Below, one piece after another: positions 25,560 to 38,039 of a stretch of 64,000 bases of DNA (the stretch's first letter is position 1; every line of letters starts with the position of its first letter). The translations under genes were made by a program, and so were the position numbers. The DNA is taken from contig OZ023192.1 of NCBI GenBank assembly GCA_963995505.1, positions 8,167,001 through 8,231,000 of the forward strand, written 5' to 3'. Source of the stretch: Hypericum androsaemum. Taxonomy: Eukaryota; Streptophyta; Magnoliopsida; Malpighiales; Hypericaceae. The notes below the pieces were generated by a model that ran no database searches, was not told the DNA's origin, and saw only the letters and a program-made list of their open reading frames with translations.

Positions 25560-26612
25560 ATTTCTAAATTTTATGAATTTAGTTGGACAATTTTGGACAG
25601 AATGACCTTTGTTTAGTTAATTGAGCACATCTTTTCTAATTTTGCTTCAAATGCTACAAATAAATATAATCCAAAAATGATACACACGGGGCTACAATTT
25701 ATCTACAGATAAGTTTTGATAAAAAGTAACAGATTTTGGTAGAAAATAGGATCCAAATTGCTAAATTCTGATTGGGCCACATGGGAGGTGGAACCAATCA
25801 CAAACTAATATTTGTCTTCCTTACAAATTGACACAAGGATCCCGATGGAGGAGATGCTTATCCATTCAGGGACCTTATAGGACAAGGAAATATCCAAAAA
25901 AGGAGGAAACAAAAAGCAAAAAATTCACAAAACTGAAATAGAAGAGAAAGAGGAGAGAGACCAAGAAGAAAGAGAAAGAAGCAGGGGAAGAAAGAACAGC
26001 TTGGTAAGTTAACTTTTGCTCAGATTTGGACTTTCATGTCTTCATAAAAGTTGTAGAAGAAGTAAAAGTCCTCTACAATTGATATACCGTTAGAAATATC
26101 TTTGAGTCCTCTATAACTTTAATGAAGACATAAAAGTCCAAATCTGAGCAGAAGTTAGGTTACCAAGCTGTTCTTTCTTTCCATGCTTCTTTCTCTTTCT
26201 TTTCTCTCTCTCTCCTCTTTCTCTTCTATTTCAATTTTGTGACTTTTTTCCTTCTGTCTCCTCCTTTTTCTGGATATTTCCTTGTCATATAAGGTCCCTG
26301 AATAGATAAGCATCCCCTCCATCAAGGTCCTTGTGTCAATTTGCAAGGAAAGAAAATGTTAGTTTGTTATTGGTTCCACCTCCCACGTGGCACAATCAGA
26401 ATTTAGCAATTTGGTCCCATTTTTCACCAACTATCTTTTCTTTTTGTCAAAACTTGTCAACTGATAAATTGTAGCCTCATATGTCTAATTTCCTGATTAT
26501 ATTCATTTGTAGTATTTGAAGTAAAATTGAGAAAGATGTGTTCAATTAACTAGGCAAAGGTTATTCTATCCAAAATTATCCAACTAAATTCATAAAACTT
26601 GGAAATAACTTG
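25560..26612. repeat. Giant inverted repeat B, nearly loopless hairpin
   Basis: Same arms as repeat A, about 520 bp each, but the 0.8-kb centre is missing. The arms meet near 26060-26080 around ttgtagaagaagtaaaagtcctctacaa, so the transcript could fold on itself with almost no loop. A spacer of about 130 bp (25428-25559) separates it from A. Confidence 0.85.
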
Positions 26613-26739
26613 ACAAGGCATTGTTGTGGTTGAACTAGAATCCTAAGGAGACTGTAGCATATCTAGGAACACTTCCAAACTCATCTTATATGTAGCTTGC
26701 ACAATAGAATACCATTTATTCTAACCAATCATTTTTTGA

Positions 26740-28660
26740 GTCAAGTTATTTTCCAATTTTATGAATTTAGTTGGACAATTTCGTACAGAATGACCTTTGT
26801 TTTGTTAATTGAGCACATCTTTCTAAATTTTGCTTCAAATACTACAAATGAATATAATCCAAAAATGAGACACACGGGGCTACAATTTATCTGTTGAAAA
26901 GATTTGACAAAAAGTAACGAAAGTTGGTGAAAAATGGGATCCAAGTTGCTAAACTCAGATAGGGCGACATGGGAGGTGGAACCAATCACAAACTAACATT
27001 TGCTTTCCTTGCAAATTGACATAAGGACCTTGATGGAGGGGATGCTTATCCATTCAGGTATCTTATAGGACAAGGAAATATCTAGAAAAAGGAGGAAACA
27101 AAAGGCAAAAAAGTCACCAAACCAAAATAGAAGAGAAAGAGAAGAGAGAGCAAGAAGAAAGAGAAAGAAGCAGAAGAAGAAAGAACAGCTTGGTAAGTTA
27201 ATTTTTGCTCCAATTTGGACTTTTATAACTTCATGAAAGTTGTAGAGGACTCAATAATATTTCTAACGGTATATCATATGTTCTATTTGGATCAAGGAAT
27301 CAATAAAAAATTAGTTTTGAACTATAGACTAATTATTATAGTATTCAATTGAGCGGGTGAGAGAAGAAGTACTTGGCATGCCTACTTGGACTCTGAATTA
27401 GACTTTAGTTATTTCTTGCACATTGTAGAAGACGTAATTATCTTTCTAACAACATATTATACACCCTATTTGGATGAAGAAATTGTCCTAAAAGCTCTGT
27501 TGAAATTTGGACTGACAGTTTGGGTTTAGAATTAAAGGGGCCCAAGAGTTAAGATTGGTTAAGTAGATTCTTTGGAACTCTAAGATAATTTTTAGACTCT
27601 GAGTTATGAAGAACATATAAGAGAGTTTTGGTATGGTGAATGGATGAATCAATTTTGGTGAAATATCGGGTTGTATGAGATATTTACTGAAGTTAGAACC
27701 GGTTGAGCTTATCGTGTGCTCCGTATATAACTTGGTTGAGAAAATGAGGAACTGACCTCATTTATGTTATTGGAAATTATTATACATAACATATAAGACT
27801 CCTTAAAGGTACATTTGGTGAAGGAAACTATCTTGGAAGAACGGTTGAAGGTTATAAGTGAAAGGAGAATCAGACTCGAGAATAAGCACTATTGAGTGAA
27901 TCATTTGTGTAAGCGGATAGAACATGATAAATTAGTTTATTTGGTGCATGTGTATGTTTTAGACCCTTATTATGTGCGTCTCATATATATGAGTTATCTT
28001 TGAAGTGGTTATGTGCATATTTGATATGTTTGGTCATACTTGGATTGGTTGGTGATATATGTGAGATTTGTATGTGGCCAACTAGGAAACATATATTCTT
28101 CCTTAACCCAAATAGAACAAATGATATATCATTAGAAAGATCTTTGAGTCCTCTACAACTTTCATGAAGACATAAAAGTCCAAATCTGAGCGAAAGTTAA
28201 ATTACCAAACTGTTCTTTCTTCCCCTGCTTCTTTCTCTTTCTTCTTGCTCTCTCCTCTTTCTCTTCTATTTCGGTTTTGTGAATTTTTTGCCTTTTGTTT
28301 CCTCCTTTTTCTGGATATTTCTTTGTCCTATAAAGTCTCTGAATGGATAAGCATCCCCTCCATCAAGGTCCTTGTGTCAATTTGCAAGGAAGACAAATGT
28401 TAGTTTGTGATTGGTTCCACCTCCCATGTGGCCCAATCAGAATTTAGCAATTTGGATCCCATGTTTTACCAACTTTTGTTACTTTTTGTCAAAACTTGTT
28501 AACAGATAAATTGTAACCCCGTGTATCTAATTTTTGAATTATATTTATTTGTAGTATTTGAAGTAAAATTGAGAAAGATATGCTCAATTAACTGAACTAA
28601 GCTCATTCTGTCCGAAATTGCCCAACTAAATTCATAAAACTTGGAAATAACTTGACTAGG
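26740..28660. repeat. Giant inverted repeat C of the hairpin array
   Basis: Arm, centre, arm as in A: left arm 26740-27290, centre with gaaggttataagtgaaagg at about 27846, right arm about 28090-28660. The spacer that follows is cut at 28725 by copia sequence. Confidence 0.85.
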
Positions 28661-28725
28661 TTTTGTTGTAGTTGAACTAGAATCCTAAGGAGACTATAGA
28701 ATATCTAGGAACACTTCCAAACTCA

Positions 28726-30112
28726 GTCTTAGGTTCGTCCTTGTCCGAGATCTCCGCATCATCATATTCCTCCAAGAGGAAATTAAACTTGATGGGTGGA
28801 CAACAAATCCTAGTACACTTACGGAGTTGCATTTGTGCTGGCTGTTCATTCTGATCGTGAAGAGGTTCTTTTGCAATGATCTAATCAATACCATAAGAAT
28901 TCTCAGGAGCAACGCTTTCGTGCATTTCCTGAGCAGAAGATTGAACAATGTCCAAATTATTCTCATTCTATCTAATTAGGGTATCTTGCGCATGCGAGTT
29001 ATCCCTAACTATGCTCCCACTGGCTGAAAGACTATCACCTAGTGAAAGACTCCCACCATGAGAATCATTGAATGCTCCCACTGATTTCTTGTCGTGGTTA
29101 TCCGACAAATCCTCAGCCTCATCATTACCTTGTAGTTCTTGAATTTCTTCAAGCTCTATCTTTCTATGATCTTGTCCTTTAAAGATATAGTCATTTTCAA
29201 GGAACGTCGCCTGTCTAGAAATAATAACTTTTTGTTTCTCAGGGAGATATAAATAATATCCTTTTGTTTCCTTAGGATATCCCACAAAGTAACCTTTTTC
29301 ACCTTTGGATTCCAACTTATCAGTGAGCATCTTCTTCACATACGCAGGGCAACCCCACGTCTTGATATGTGAGAATGATGGCTTCTTTCCACACCATAAC
29401 TCGTATCGCGTCCTTTCAACTGATTTAGATAGAATCCTATTCAGAATGTAGATTGAGGTTTGGAGTGCATAACCCCAAAGAAATGTTGGAAGAGAGGAGA
29501 AATTCATCACGGACCTTACAATGTCTAACAAGGTTCGGTTCCTCCTTCCAGACACACCATTCATCTGTGGTGTTCTGGGAGGCATCCATTGTGATTAGAC
29601 CCCATGTAACTTTAAATAATCTAGGAATTCATGGCTAAGGTATTTGCCTCCTCGATCTGATCGAAGAGTCTTAATACTCTTCCCAAGCTGTTTCTCTACT
29701 TCTACTTTATACTCCTTCAACTTCTCAAAGGCCTCAGATTTGTGTGTCATAAGATGCATGTATCCATACCTAGAGAGGTTGTCAGTAAAAGTAATGAAGT
29801 ATCCGAAACTACCCATTACTAGAGTAGGCAGTGGCCCACATACGTCGCTGTGAACCAGCTTTAGCACTTCTTTGGCTCTTACCCTTTCTCAATAAAGGGT
29901 TTGTTCGTCATTTTACCTTTGAGACAAGATTCACAATTTCTATAAGACTCAAAGTCAAATTGGGTTAAGTAGTCTAACTTTCTTAACCTTGCAATTCTTT
30001 TCTCATTGGCATGACCAAGTCTACAATGCCACAAGAAGGTGAGATTTTCCCGATTACTTAATTTGAACTTCTTATTTTGCACATTAAGAACATCATGTCC
30101 ACTTTTTAACAA
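28726..30112 (-). pseudogene. Copia integrase region, broken and truncated
   Basis: The GAG-pre-integrase segment (29879-30112) has LWHCRLGHANEKRI and CESCLKGKM, i.e. the zinc-binding His and Cys. The integrase core follows in 29595-29867 (HSDVCGPLPT, FTDNLSRYGY, RSDRGGKY) and 28968-29585 ([50 protein letters not shown]). The frames are separated by stops or shifts at about 29870 and 29590. The D, D and E positions can be seen except that the usual glutamate context (NG-V-E-R-N) reads NGVSGRRN, so the catalytic Glu appears lost. The frame decays further and ends at the deletion point. Confidence 0.85.
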
Positions 30113-30216
30113 GAATAAACTATTCGAAAGAGAGGCATTTCCATAAACAATACCATTTTTTGAAAAGCAGCAACTACTTTTAGAAAAATGGAAGGAAAAA
30201 CCTTCAATGTCTAATA

Positions 30217-31005
30217 TCAGAATGGAAATAATATTTCTGGTAATAGATGGAACAAAATAACAATTATTAATTCAAATCTATACCCACTGGGTAAGTCTAT
30301 ACTATATGTCCCTATGCGTTCGGCAGCAACTCGTGCTCTATTACCCATGCATAGGGCAACTTCACCCGGTCTAACCGCCCTGCTCTCTGTGAGACCTTCC
30401 ACATTCGTACAAATGTGTAAGCCACATGCGATATCTAATACCCAGCAGTCAGTTCTATTAGTAGACATATTTGTCTCAATAACAAACATATCTATTCCGG
30501 AGCTAGAGACACCTAGTGCCCTGTTCTCAGCAGCCAGAACTTTGCAGTCTCTCTTCCAGTGCCCTTTCCCCTTGCAGTGGAGGCACACATCCTTATCTAC
30601 CTGCTCTTTCTTTTGAATACCACCCTTAAGTTTAAGGAACTTGGGCTTAGAACTATTCTTAACCTTGTTCTTCTGCTTCTTTCTGCCTTTAAGTGCAGAG
30701 CTAAAAGAGGAGTCCACCATGAGCACATTCCTTTCTTTCGAAGAAGTACCTTCAAAAGTATTAAGCATGTTATGTAGCTTAGGCCTAGCCGTACCAAACA
30801 ACATTACACACTGCGCCTGGTTTGCATCATCCTGATGCTTCTTTTGAGCCTCTACGTCAAACGTAGCAAGTTCAGGAGAATCAGCCGCAGGGGTTACAGG
30901 GATGGACGTGTCCAACACGTACTTAATCTTTTCTTGCCTTAGTGCCAAATGCATGTTTCGGTGCCAATCTAGAAAATTTGGCCAGCCAACTTACTCGATT
31001 ACAGT
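30217..31005 (-). pseudogene. Copia gag-protease fragment
   Basis: Open frame from the ATG at 30954; coding similarity starts about 16 codons earlier (NFLDWHRN) but a stop lies just upstream, so the gag N-terminus is missing. It has a zinc knuckle CLHCKGKGHWKRDC and a protease segment WVLDIACGLHICTNVEGL. The protease active site reads D-I-A where copia proteases have D-S/T-G, so it is probably dead. The frame ends near ELIIVILFHLLPEI after an apparent frameshift. Confidence 0.85.
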
Positions 31006-32412
31006 ACAAATCTCAACGACATGTTAGCCATTTCAACACACCTAAGAAAATAAATTAAAACACATAATTCCTATGATCAACATTCATCAATCAAAATAAA
31101 CACGGCCTATAGCTTTAGTTTGTCTCCATTATTTTCACATACTCAACGACCTCATCAGAAGAGTATGAATTTATATCTAATATAATTTCTTAATGGACTA
31201 GGATCCACATTCCTACTATCACAACCCCTGCGTTGGCTGGTGATTGTAACAACATAACTGGTAGGTCTCCAAACCAATTGCAGTTCATACAATTCCTAGT
31301 TATCGGACCCAGTCCAATCGATGTCCCCTCATTATTTCCTTGCTTTGGCTAGTGAAATAACTTAGGTTGTTTACGACCATCACACGACGACATTTACATG
31401 TCCCGATAAGAGTTCCATAAGACGTAATTCCAACCAAAAGACTTTGGTCTTAAATACTATCGAACGAAATCTCGGTTTCTCTTAATTATGATGGAAGACA
31501 TCATTCATTCTAAATGAAAGCCATATTTAAGTTTGAGAAATATTTTATATCGGGGTATTTAACTTGCTCATACAAGATTCATTCCAACTCAGAAAATTAA
31601 ATGTAAACTGTTATTAGAATCTAATTCATTATTTTCAGTTCAGTCCAGGGACGTAATTGCAATTATAGAATTCATTAAAGGACCAAAATGTAATTCGCCT
31701 CCAAACATGAAAATTACAGAAACATCCAAGAACCAAACAGTAATTTCCAAAAAGTCCAAGGACCAAACTATAATTTTCCAGATATGCAAATTTTCAAATA
31801 AGTCCCTGTAATTAACGAAGGACCAAATTAAAATTTCATGATTAATTCAGGTACCATACCGTAATTAACCATCAAGCTGAAATTACAGAAATGCCCCAGG
31901 GGCATATCTGTAATTTCAGATTTCACGAAATTGCACATCAGCCCCTGGTGGACATCAAATTTCCAACAGCAAGACCCTGGACAATTTGCAGATTAGTCCC
32001 TGATCACCATCGAATGATTGGCGCCGCGCCGGTAGCCAGGCGTAGCCCGCGACCCAGCAGAACGCCGGTGGTCCCAGACCGCAAGGTTTTCGCGCGTGGC
32101 GGCTGGTATAGGGTCCAAAACTTTTCGACCTAAATTGACAGCGGAGCTTCGAAAACTTTGATCTCTCCGTCAGAGCAACATTGGTCGTCACCGCCGGTAC
32201 CACGACGTCGCCCGCAACGAGCGAGCACGATGGTGGTACACGAACTCCGTGAATCAGTGCGTGGACGATGGTGTCGTTAAGCCCTGTCCGTGTCTGAAAA
32301 TGGCTTGATGACTCCTCGTCGTTCGTGTCGATCCGGTCGACTACGCAGAGCCGCCTCTAATGCGCACTTGCACAATTTTTTTAAAATAGGGATCACACAC
32401 TTTTCCTTAATG

Positions 32413-32781
32413 ACCTGTTTGGAAAGACTTAAAAATAGAAAATGGAATTTCTTTCCGGAGTTTTAAAAAATTTAATCTGTTTGGAACCAAATATTTTTGG
32501 AAAGGAATTCTTATTTTGTTTAAAAGTCCGGATTTAGAATTTCTTTGAAATTAGGTCTGATTTGTAGGGGACTAAACCGGATTTGGTAGTAAAATGTCTT
32601 TGAAGAAAACTTTTCTATCTGACATGGGATTGTTAGGAGGGTGTTTATGTAATATTTCAAATCAATTCCCAAAATTTAATTTATGGTTCCAAACAAGAAA
32701 AAAAGGAAAGTGCTTCCTTTCCATTACCATTAAAAATTGGAAATGGGATTCCTTTCCTGTCGGAATTAGTTTCAAACAGGC
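32413..32781. mobile_element. Foldback MITE in the copia leader
   Basis: Left end cctgtttggaaag, right end tttcaaacagg, with inverted internal matches (tttggaaccaaat / tggttccaaa; ggaaaggaatt / ttcctttcc). It is about 370 bp with no ORF. The ends resemble hAT-type MITEs, but I could not confirm an 8-bp target duplication. Confidence 0.55.
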
Positions 32782-32990
32782 TGTAAAAGAAAGTTCCCCA
32801 CTTACTTTGTTTTGGGCTTTAAAGCCCACATACATGTTTCAATGTCCATTCCAAATTGTTCTTACAGATTACATGACCAAGGTAATGTTCAAAAACCAAA
32901 ACTTGGACATGAACAAATCTGAATGAAATTTCACACAATTTATTCATGAACTCTCATAAATTTATGTATACAGCCAATAAAATCAGTCTA

Positions 32991-33002
32991 GCTCTGATAT
33001 CA
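32991..33002 (-). promoter_or_regulatory. Copia primer-binding site
   Basis: Minus strand tgatatcagagc, one base different from the tggtatcagagc complement of initiator tRNA-Met, two bases inside the LTR. Confidence 0.75.
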
Positions 33003-33004
33003 AT

Positions 33005-34596
33005 TGTTGAAATTTTAATAGTACGAACTTCTAAGTTCAAGAGTACATACCTCTAAGGTCAAAGCAGAGTAAGCTTAAAATTTTCACCAACACGAACCTG
33101 ATTTTAGGAGTATAATATAAAACATAAGAGTATAATTAGAGAATTCTTACAAGACATTGTATATCGAATCCTCTACTACGGTATCCACGTAGTCCTCGTC
33201 TAGGAACTCTTTGACAGTTAAAATCTTCGAGAATTTGAAGGAGAATTCTTTACCAAAGGAAGTGGAGAAATTAATTTTGGTATCTAGGTTTTCTTTTTAT
33301 GTGTTACATATATGTAAGACTCTAGATGTCCATGTATATATATATATATATATGAAATTTTCTTAGCCCTTAAGTTAGAAGACTTTAGAAGCCATCAACT
33401 TTGACTTCTAATTTTGGGCTTTGAAGCCCAATCTCGTATGGGCTTTGAAGCCCAATCTCACATTTTCTTGACCAAGTCAAAACATGTCCAACATTTTACT
33501 ATATTTATATACTATTTAATTAAATCTAATTTAATTAAATAATTATAATACTACCTAATAGAATTATAATATTTCTCCATAGATTAAATATTCTTGATCA
33601 AATCAATATTTCATCTACCAATTTTAATTCGTAAACTAAGACTACTTGTTGTGTGACCCATAGGCCCTCACATGTCAAGCGATTAGTCTAACTAATGGTC
33701 TTAGTCGAACCCTAGACAATAAACCAGACAATCTTAATATATGAGGTACGTTGCGAGGATACTGCAACTACCTGTAATGCAAAGCTCATAGTGTTACGGT
33801 CCTTTCATTCGCGAATACTCTATGAAGTTTAGAATATGATTAAAGTGTCTATTCAAACAACTTAATCATATTATCTCATTCTACTAATTGATCATGTTGT
33901 CACTTTTAGACACCATTCCAAAAGTGACGTGCATTGGCCAATGACTAACGATCCAATTAGTTATGAGAAGACAAGTATTCTCTCCAAGTCTATTTGAGGA
34001 ATGATTCTTATTCTTGGCTCAACTATCACGCACATATACTTCATGATGTACCTGACACATGCCGTATCTACCCCATCAGGAGTGCAAGCATTGGTCATGG
34101 TCAAAGCCCTTCACTCCGTACATGTCGTGCGTATTGACCTTAAGTTGGAGGACTATTACACTACTCGACAAATCGATATTCCCGTAGACACGTAAATAGA
34201 ATACACCAAACAGTTTCTCGGTCGGGTATGCCAATACTCTCAAAAGTATATGTGCATCCAACATAAAATACCTAGTATCTCGTAGTTGTGAGAACCACTA
34301 CATCTTCTAAGGATATGATGCAGATCGTACACCAATCTCAATCACATCATTGATATCCCATTCTCAACGATCATTGATTGTGGCTCTTTAAGAACTACGT
34401 GCATAGTCATCTGAGATCTCACATTCTCAATGACAATAATAGTTCATGGGAACATAAACATGAATATATACAATTATTCAAAAATTATATTCATTTATGT
34501 AATACTGAATATTATTAATGCACATTAATAATATAACTGAATGTGATCAAGTACAATGTCATTATTCTCATTGTCTCTAGGAAATATAAACTAACA
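33005..34596 (-). repeat. Copia 5' LTR (only surviving LTR)
   Basis: 1592 bp; in plus-strand order it starts tgttgaaatt and ends aaactaaca. The start abuts the primer site and the end abuts hairpin-array DNA (gtttatgtaattag, also seen in repeat E). It contains a (TA)n run near 33340 and a 23-bp-spaced double of tgggctttgaagcccaa (about 33416-33455). Confidence 0.85.
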
Positions 34597-35465
34597 GTTT
34601 ATGTAATTAGAAATTGCTATACAGAGCATATAAGACTCTCTCAAGGTGCTTTCTATGAAGGAAAATATCTTGGAAGAACGGTTGAAGGTTATAAGTGAAA
34701 GGAGAATCAGACTCGGGAATCAGCACTATTAGAACATGATAAATTAGTTTTGTTTGGTATATGTGCATGTTTTAGACCTTGATTATATACATCTCATACA
34801 TATGAGTTGGCTTTGAAGTGGTTATGTGTATATGTGATATGTTTGGTCATACTTGGATTGGTTGGTGATATATGTGGTATTTGTGTACGACCAGCTAGGA
34901 AATATATATTCTTCCTTGACCCAAATAGAACAAATAATATACTGTTAGAAAGATCTTTGAGTCCTCTACAATTTTTATGAAGACATGAAAGTCCAAATCT
35001 GAGTGGAAGTTAAATTACCAAGCTATTCTTTCTTCCCTTGCTTCTTTCTCTTTCTTCTTGCTCTCTCTCCTCTTTCTCTTCTATTACGGTTTTGTAACTT
35101 TTTTGCCTTTTTTCTCCTTTTTCTGGGTATTTTCTTGTCCCATAAGGTCACTGAATGGATAACCATCCCCTTCATCAAGGTCCTTGTGTCAATTTGCAAG
35201 GAAGGCAAATGTTAGTTTATGATTGGTTCCACTTCCCATGTGGCTCAATCAGAATTTAGCAATTTCGATCCCATTTTTCACCAACTTTCGTTACTTTTTA
35301 TCAAAACTAGCCAAGAGATAAATTGTAGCCTCGTGTGTCTGATTTCTGGATTATAGTCATTTGTAGTATTTGAAGTAAAATTGAGAAAGATGTGCTCAAT
35401 TAACTAAACAAAGGTCATTCTGTTCGAAATTGTCCAACTGAATTCATAAAACTTGGAAATAACTT
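34597..35465. repeat. Hairpin array, partial copy D
   Basis: Only part of the centre (from gtttatgtaattag) and the right arm, ending ctgaattcataaaact. The left half was lost in the deletion that also truncated the copia element. Confidence 0.8.
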
Positions 35466-35596
35466 GACTAGGCTTTGTTGTGGTTGAACTAGAATCCTAA
35501 GGAGACTATATAATATCTAGGAATACTTCCAAACTAATCTCATATGTAGCTTGCACAATCGAATATCATTTATTCTAACCGATCATTTTCAAGTCA

Positions 35597-36779
35597 AGTT
35601 ATTTCCAAGTTTTATGAATTTAGTTGGACAATTTCGGACATAATGACCTTTGTTTAGTTAATTGAGCACATTTTTTTCAATTTTACTTCAAATGCTACAA
35701 ATGAATATAATCCAAAAACGAGACACATGGGGCTACAATTTATATGTTGAAAAATTTTGACAAAAAGTAACGAAATTTGGTAAAAATTGAGATTCAAGTT
35801 GCTGAATTATGATTGGACCGCATGGGAGGTAGAACCAATCACAAACTGACATTTTCTTTCCTTGCAAATTGACACAAGGACCTTGATGGAGAGGATGCTT
35901 ATCCATTCAGGGACCGTATATGACAAGAAAATATATAGAAAAAGGAGAAATCAAAAGGCAAAAAAATCACAAAACCAAAATAGAAGAGAGAGAGGAGAGA
36001 GAGCAAGAAGAAAGAGAAAGAAGCAGGGAAAGAAATAATAGCTTAGTAAGTTAACTTCCACTCTGATTTGGATTTTTATATCTTCGTGAAAGTTGTAGAG
36101 GACGAAAAGATCTTTCTAACTTATATCATATATTCTATTTGGATCAAGGAATCAATGGAAAATCAGTTTTGAACTACAATATGATTACTGTAGTAGTCAA
36201 TTGAGCGGGTGGCAGAAGAAGTCTTTGGTAAGCCTAATTAGACTCTAAATTAGACTTTAGTTTCTCTTGTAGGTTGTAGAAGATGCAATTAGCTTTCTAA
36301 AAACATATTATATACCCTGTTTGGATGAAAAAATTGTCCTAAAAGCTCTGTTGAAATTCAGACTAACAGTTTGGATTCAAAATTGAATGGGGCCAAGAGT
36401 TAAGATTGGGTAAGTAGATTCTTTGGAACTCGAAGCAAATTTATAGATTCTGAGTTACCAAGAACATACAGGAGAGTTTAGGTATGGTGAATGGATGAAT
36501 CAGTTTTGGTAGAATATCGGGTTGTATGTGATATTTACTGAAGTTAGAACCGGTTGAGCTTATCGTGTGCTCTTTATATGACTTGGTTAGAAAAGTGAGG
36601 AACTGACCTCGTTTATGTAATTAGAAATTGTTGTATAGAGCATATAAGACTCCCTCAAGATACTTTTGATGAGAAAAACTATCTTGGAAGAACAGTTGAA
36701 GGTTATAAGTGAAAGGAGAATCAGACTCGAGAATCAGCACTATTGAGTGAATCGTTTGTGTAAGCGGATAGAACATGAT
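35597..36779. repeat. Hairpin array, partial copy E
   Basis: Left arm (35597-36140) and most of the centre, which breaks off at gaacatgata (36779) where copies A and C continue. No right arm follows, so the array ends here. Confidence 0.8.
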
Positions 36780-37048
36780 ATAATCAAAAAATATATCATG
36801 AAAAGTTCTTTTATCTGTATTTTTTGGAACAAAATATATAATCATATATATATATAAAGACTATGTGCAATTTTATCCAATTTTACTGATAACATACATG
36901 GTAATTTCTGGGAAACAGAAATTCAACTGAAACATTATGGATAAAACATAATAAAATTTTATGGATGACGAAAAGAATAAACTTAGTTCAATACACCATC
37001 ATGCAAAATAACATCAATAATCTCCGCAGGAGTGGAGGAAAAGGATAG

Positions 37049-37358
37049 CTATGTCACGTCCGAAGGTAATGCCAATTTGGCCAGCAAGTGCGCAGGCTTA
37101 TTAGCCTCTCTTCGTGTAAATGGGTATTGGACTTCCTCAAAGGAGGTCAAGGCACGGCAGCATTCCTGGATTAAGACCGACAAGATCGCTACTGTCTTGA
37201 AGATTTTTGGAAAGTGCCAATGCCAATGATTGGTAATCCGACTCCAAAATAACATTCGAGACTCTCTTTGAACACGCAAGGTCTATGCCCAATAAGATAC
37301 CATGTGCTTCAAGTATTGTAGCATAAAAAGAACGCACCTCAGGAGAAATGAAAATCAT
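37049..37358 (-). pseudogene. RNase H-like domain fragment, frameshifted
   Basis: The first part (37137-37358) reads SFYATILEAHGILLGIDLAC and VILESDYQSLALALSKNL; the last part, in another frame (37049-37279), reads CCRALTSFEEVQYPFTRREANKPAHLLAKLAL. Together these match the layout of plant RNase H-like domains (E, D, then RE-N--A--LAK). The frameshift lies near 37190. Source: a LINE ORF2 tail or an expressed RNase H-like gene; the fragment cannot decide. Confidence 0.7.
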
Positions 37359-38039
37359 GTGATGATCGCAGGGTCTATGCTCATTATTGGATATATACTA
37401 AATTTTTTCCCCAAAAAGCATTTAGCTAGCGAGACAAGAAGTGTACTTTATCAAGGAGATTCAAGGTTCAAACCTTGGTAGGTGTAAAAAATTTATCTTT
37501 AAAAATATATATAATATTTTTTTTAGAATTCCACATGATGGTTGTAATTTTGAAACGGACTTTATTATAAATAGAGAGTCACGTGATGATCATATTTTAA
37601 GAAAGTAAAGATTGAGAATATATATGCATGGTCCTAATATTTAATATTAGGGTGAATTGATGTAATAAAATATTGAAATATATCATATATTATAGTACCG
37701 TATATTGTGGATAACCATTGTATTTAAAAATACAATGATGTAAATTGAATTTCATATTCAAGCAAAATGAGATACACAAATGGTTAAGTGTTCACCACTC
37801 GAGGTGATGAAGTTGTGTGAAAATTAACCACGGTAGCAAGAACAACTATGAAATAAGAAGCTCATATATCGTCAGAGTTGAATGTAATAAACTAAAGTGT
37901 TTAAAAAAATATTCCTTTGGGATTGAAATCGACAGTTTTTAACGTAGCTGAATTGAGGTTAGCAAGTGGTAATAGTTATAGCTAAATATAAACTTTCAAT
38001 GAAAAAACTAATATAGTTTGTTAATATAATATGTGTTGA
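37359..38039. other. AT-rich intergenic DNA
   Basis: No gene seen. At 37425-37500 there is a possible SINE remnant: tagctagcgag, then ggttcaaacc about 40 bp later, resembling tRNA A and B boxes. Support is weak. Confidence 0.35.

Larger units (their letters stand above)
28726..34596 (-). mobile_element. Ty1/copia element retaining 5' LTR, gag, protease and integrase; RT side deleted
   Basis: On the minus strand: 5' LTR (33005-34596), initiator-Met-type primer site (32991-33002), about 2 kb of leader with an inserted foldback element, gag-protease and integrase. The coding sequence stops abruptly at 28726, just where RT would begin, and array DNA continues at 28725. The RT, RNase H and 3' LTR are absent, as are the left arm and part of the centre of hairpin D. 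So a deletion removed one side of the copia element together with adjacent array DNA. Confidence 0.85.

Noticed and set aside
37425..37500. A functional tRNA gene
   Set aside because: Only A- and B-box-like words; no cloverleaf stems or anticodon loop could be drawn.
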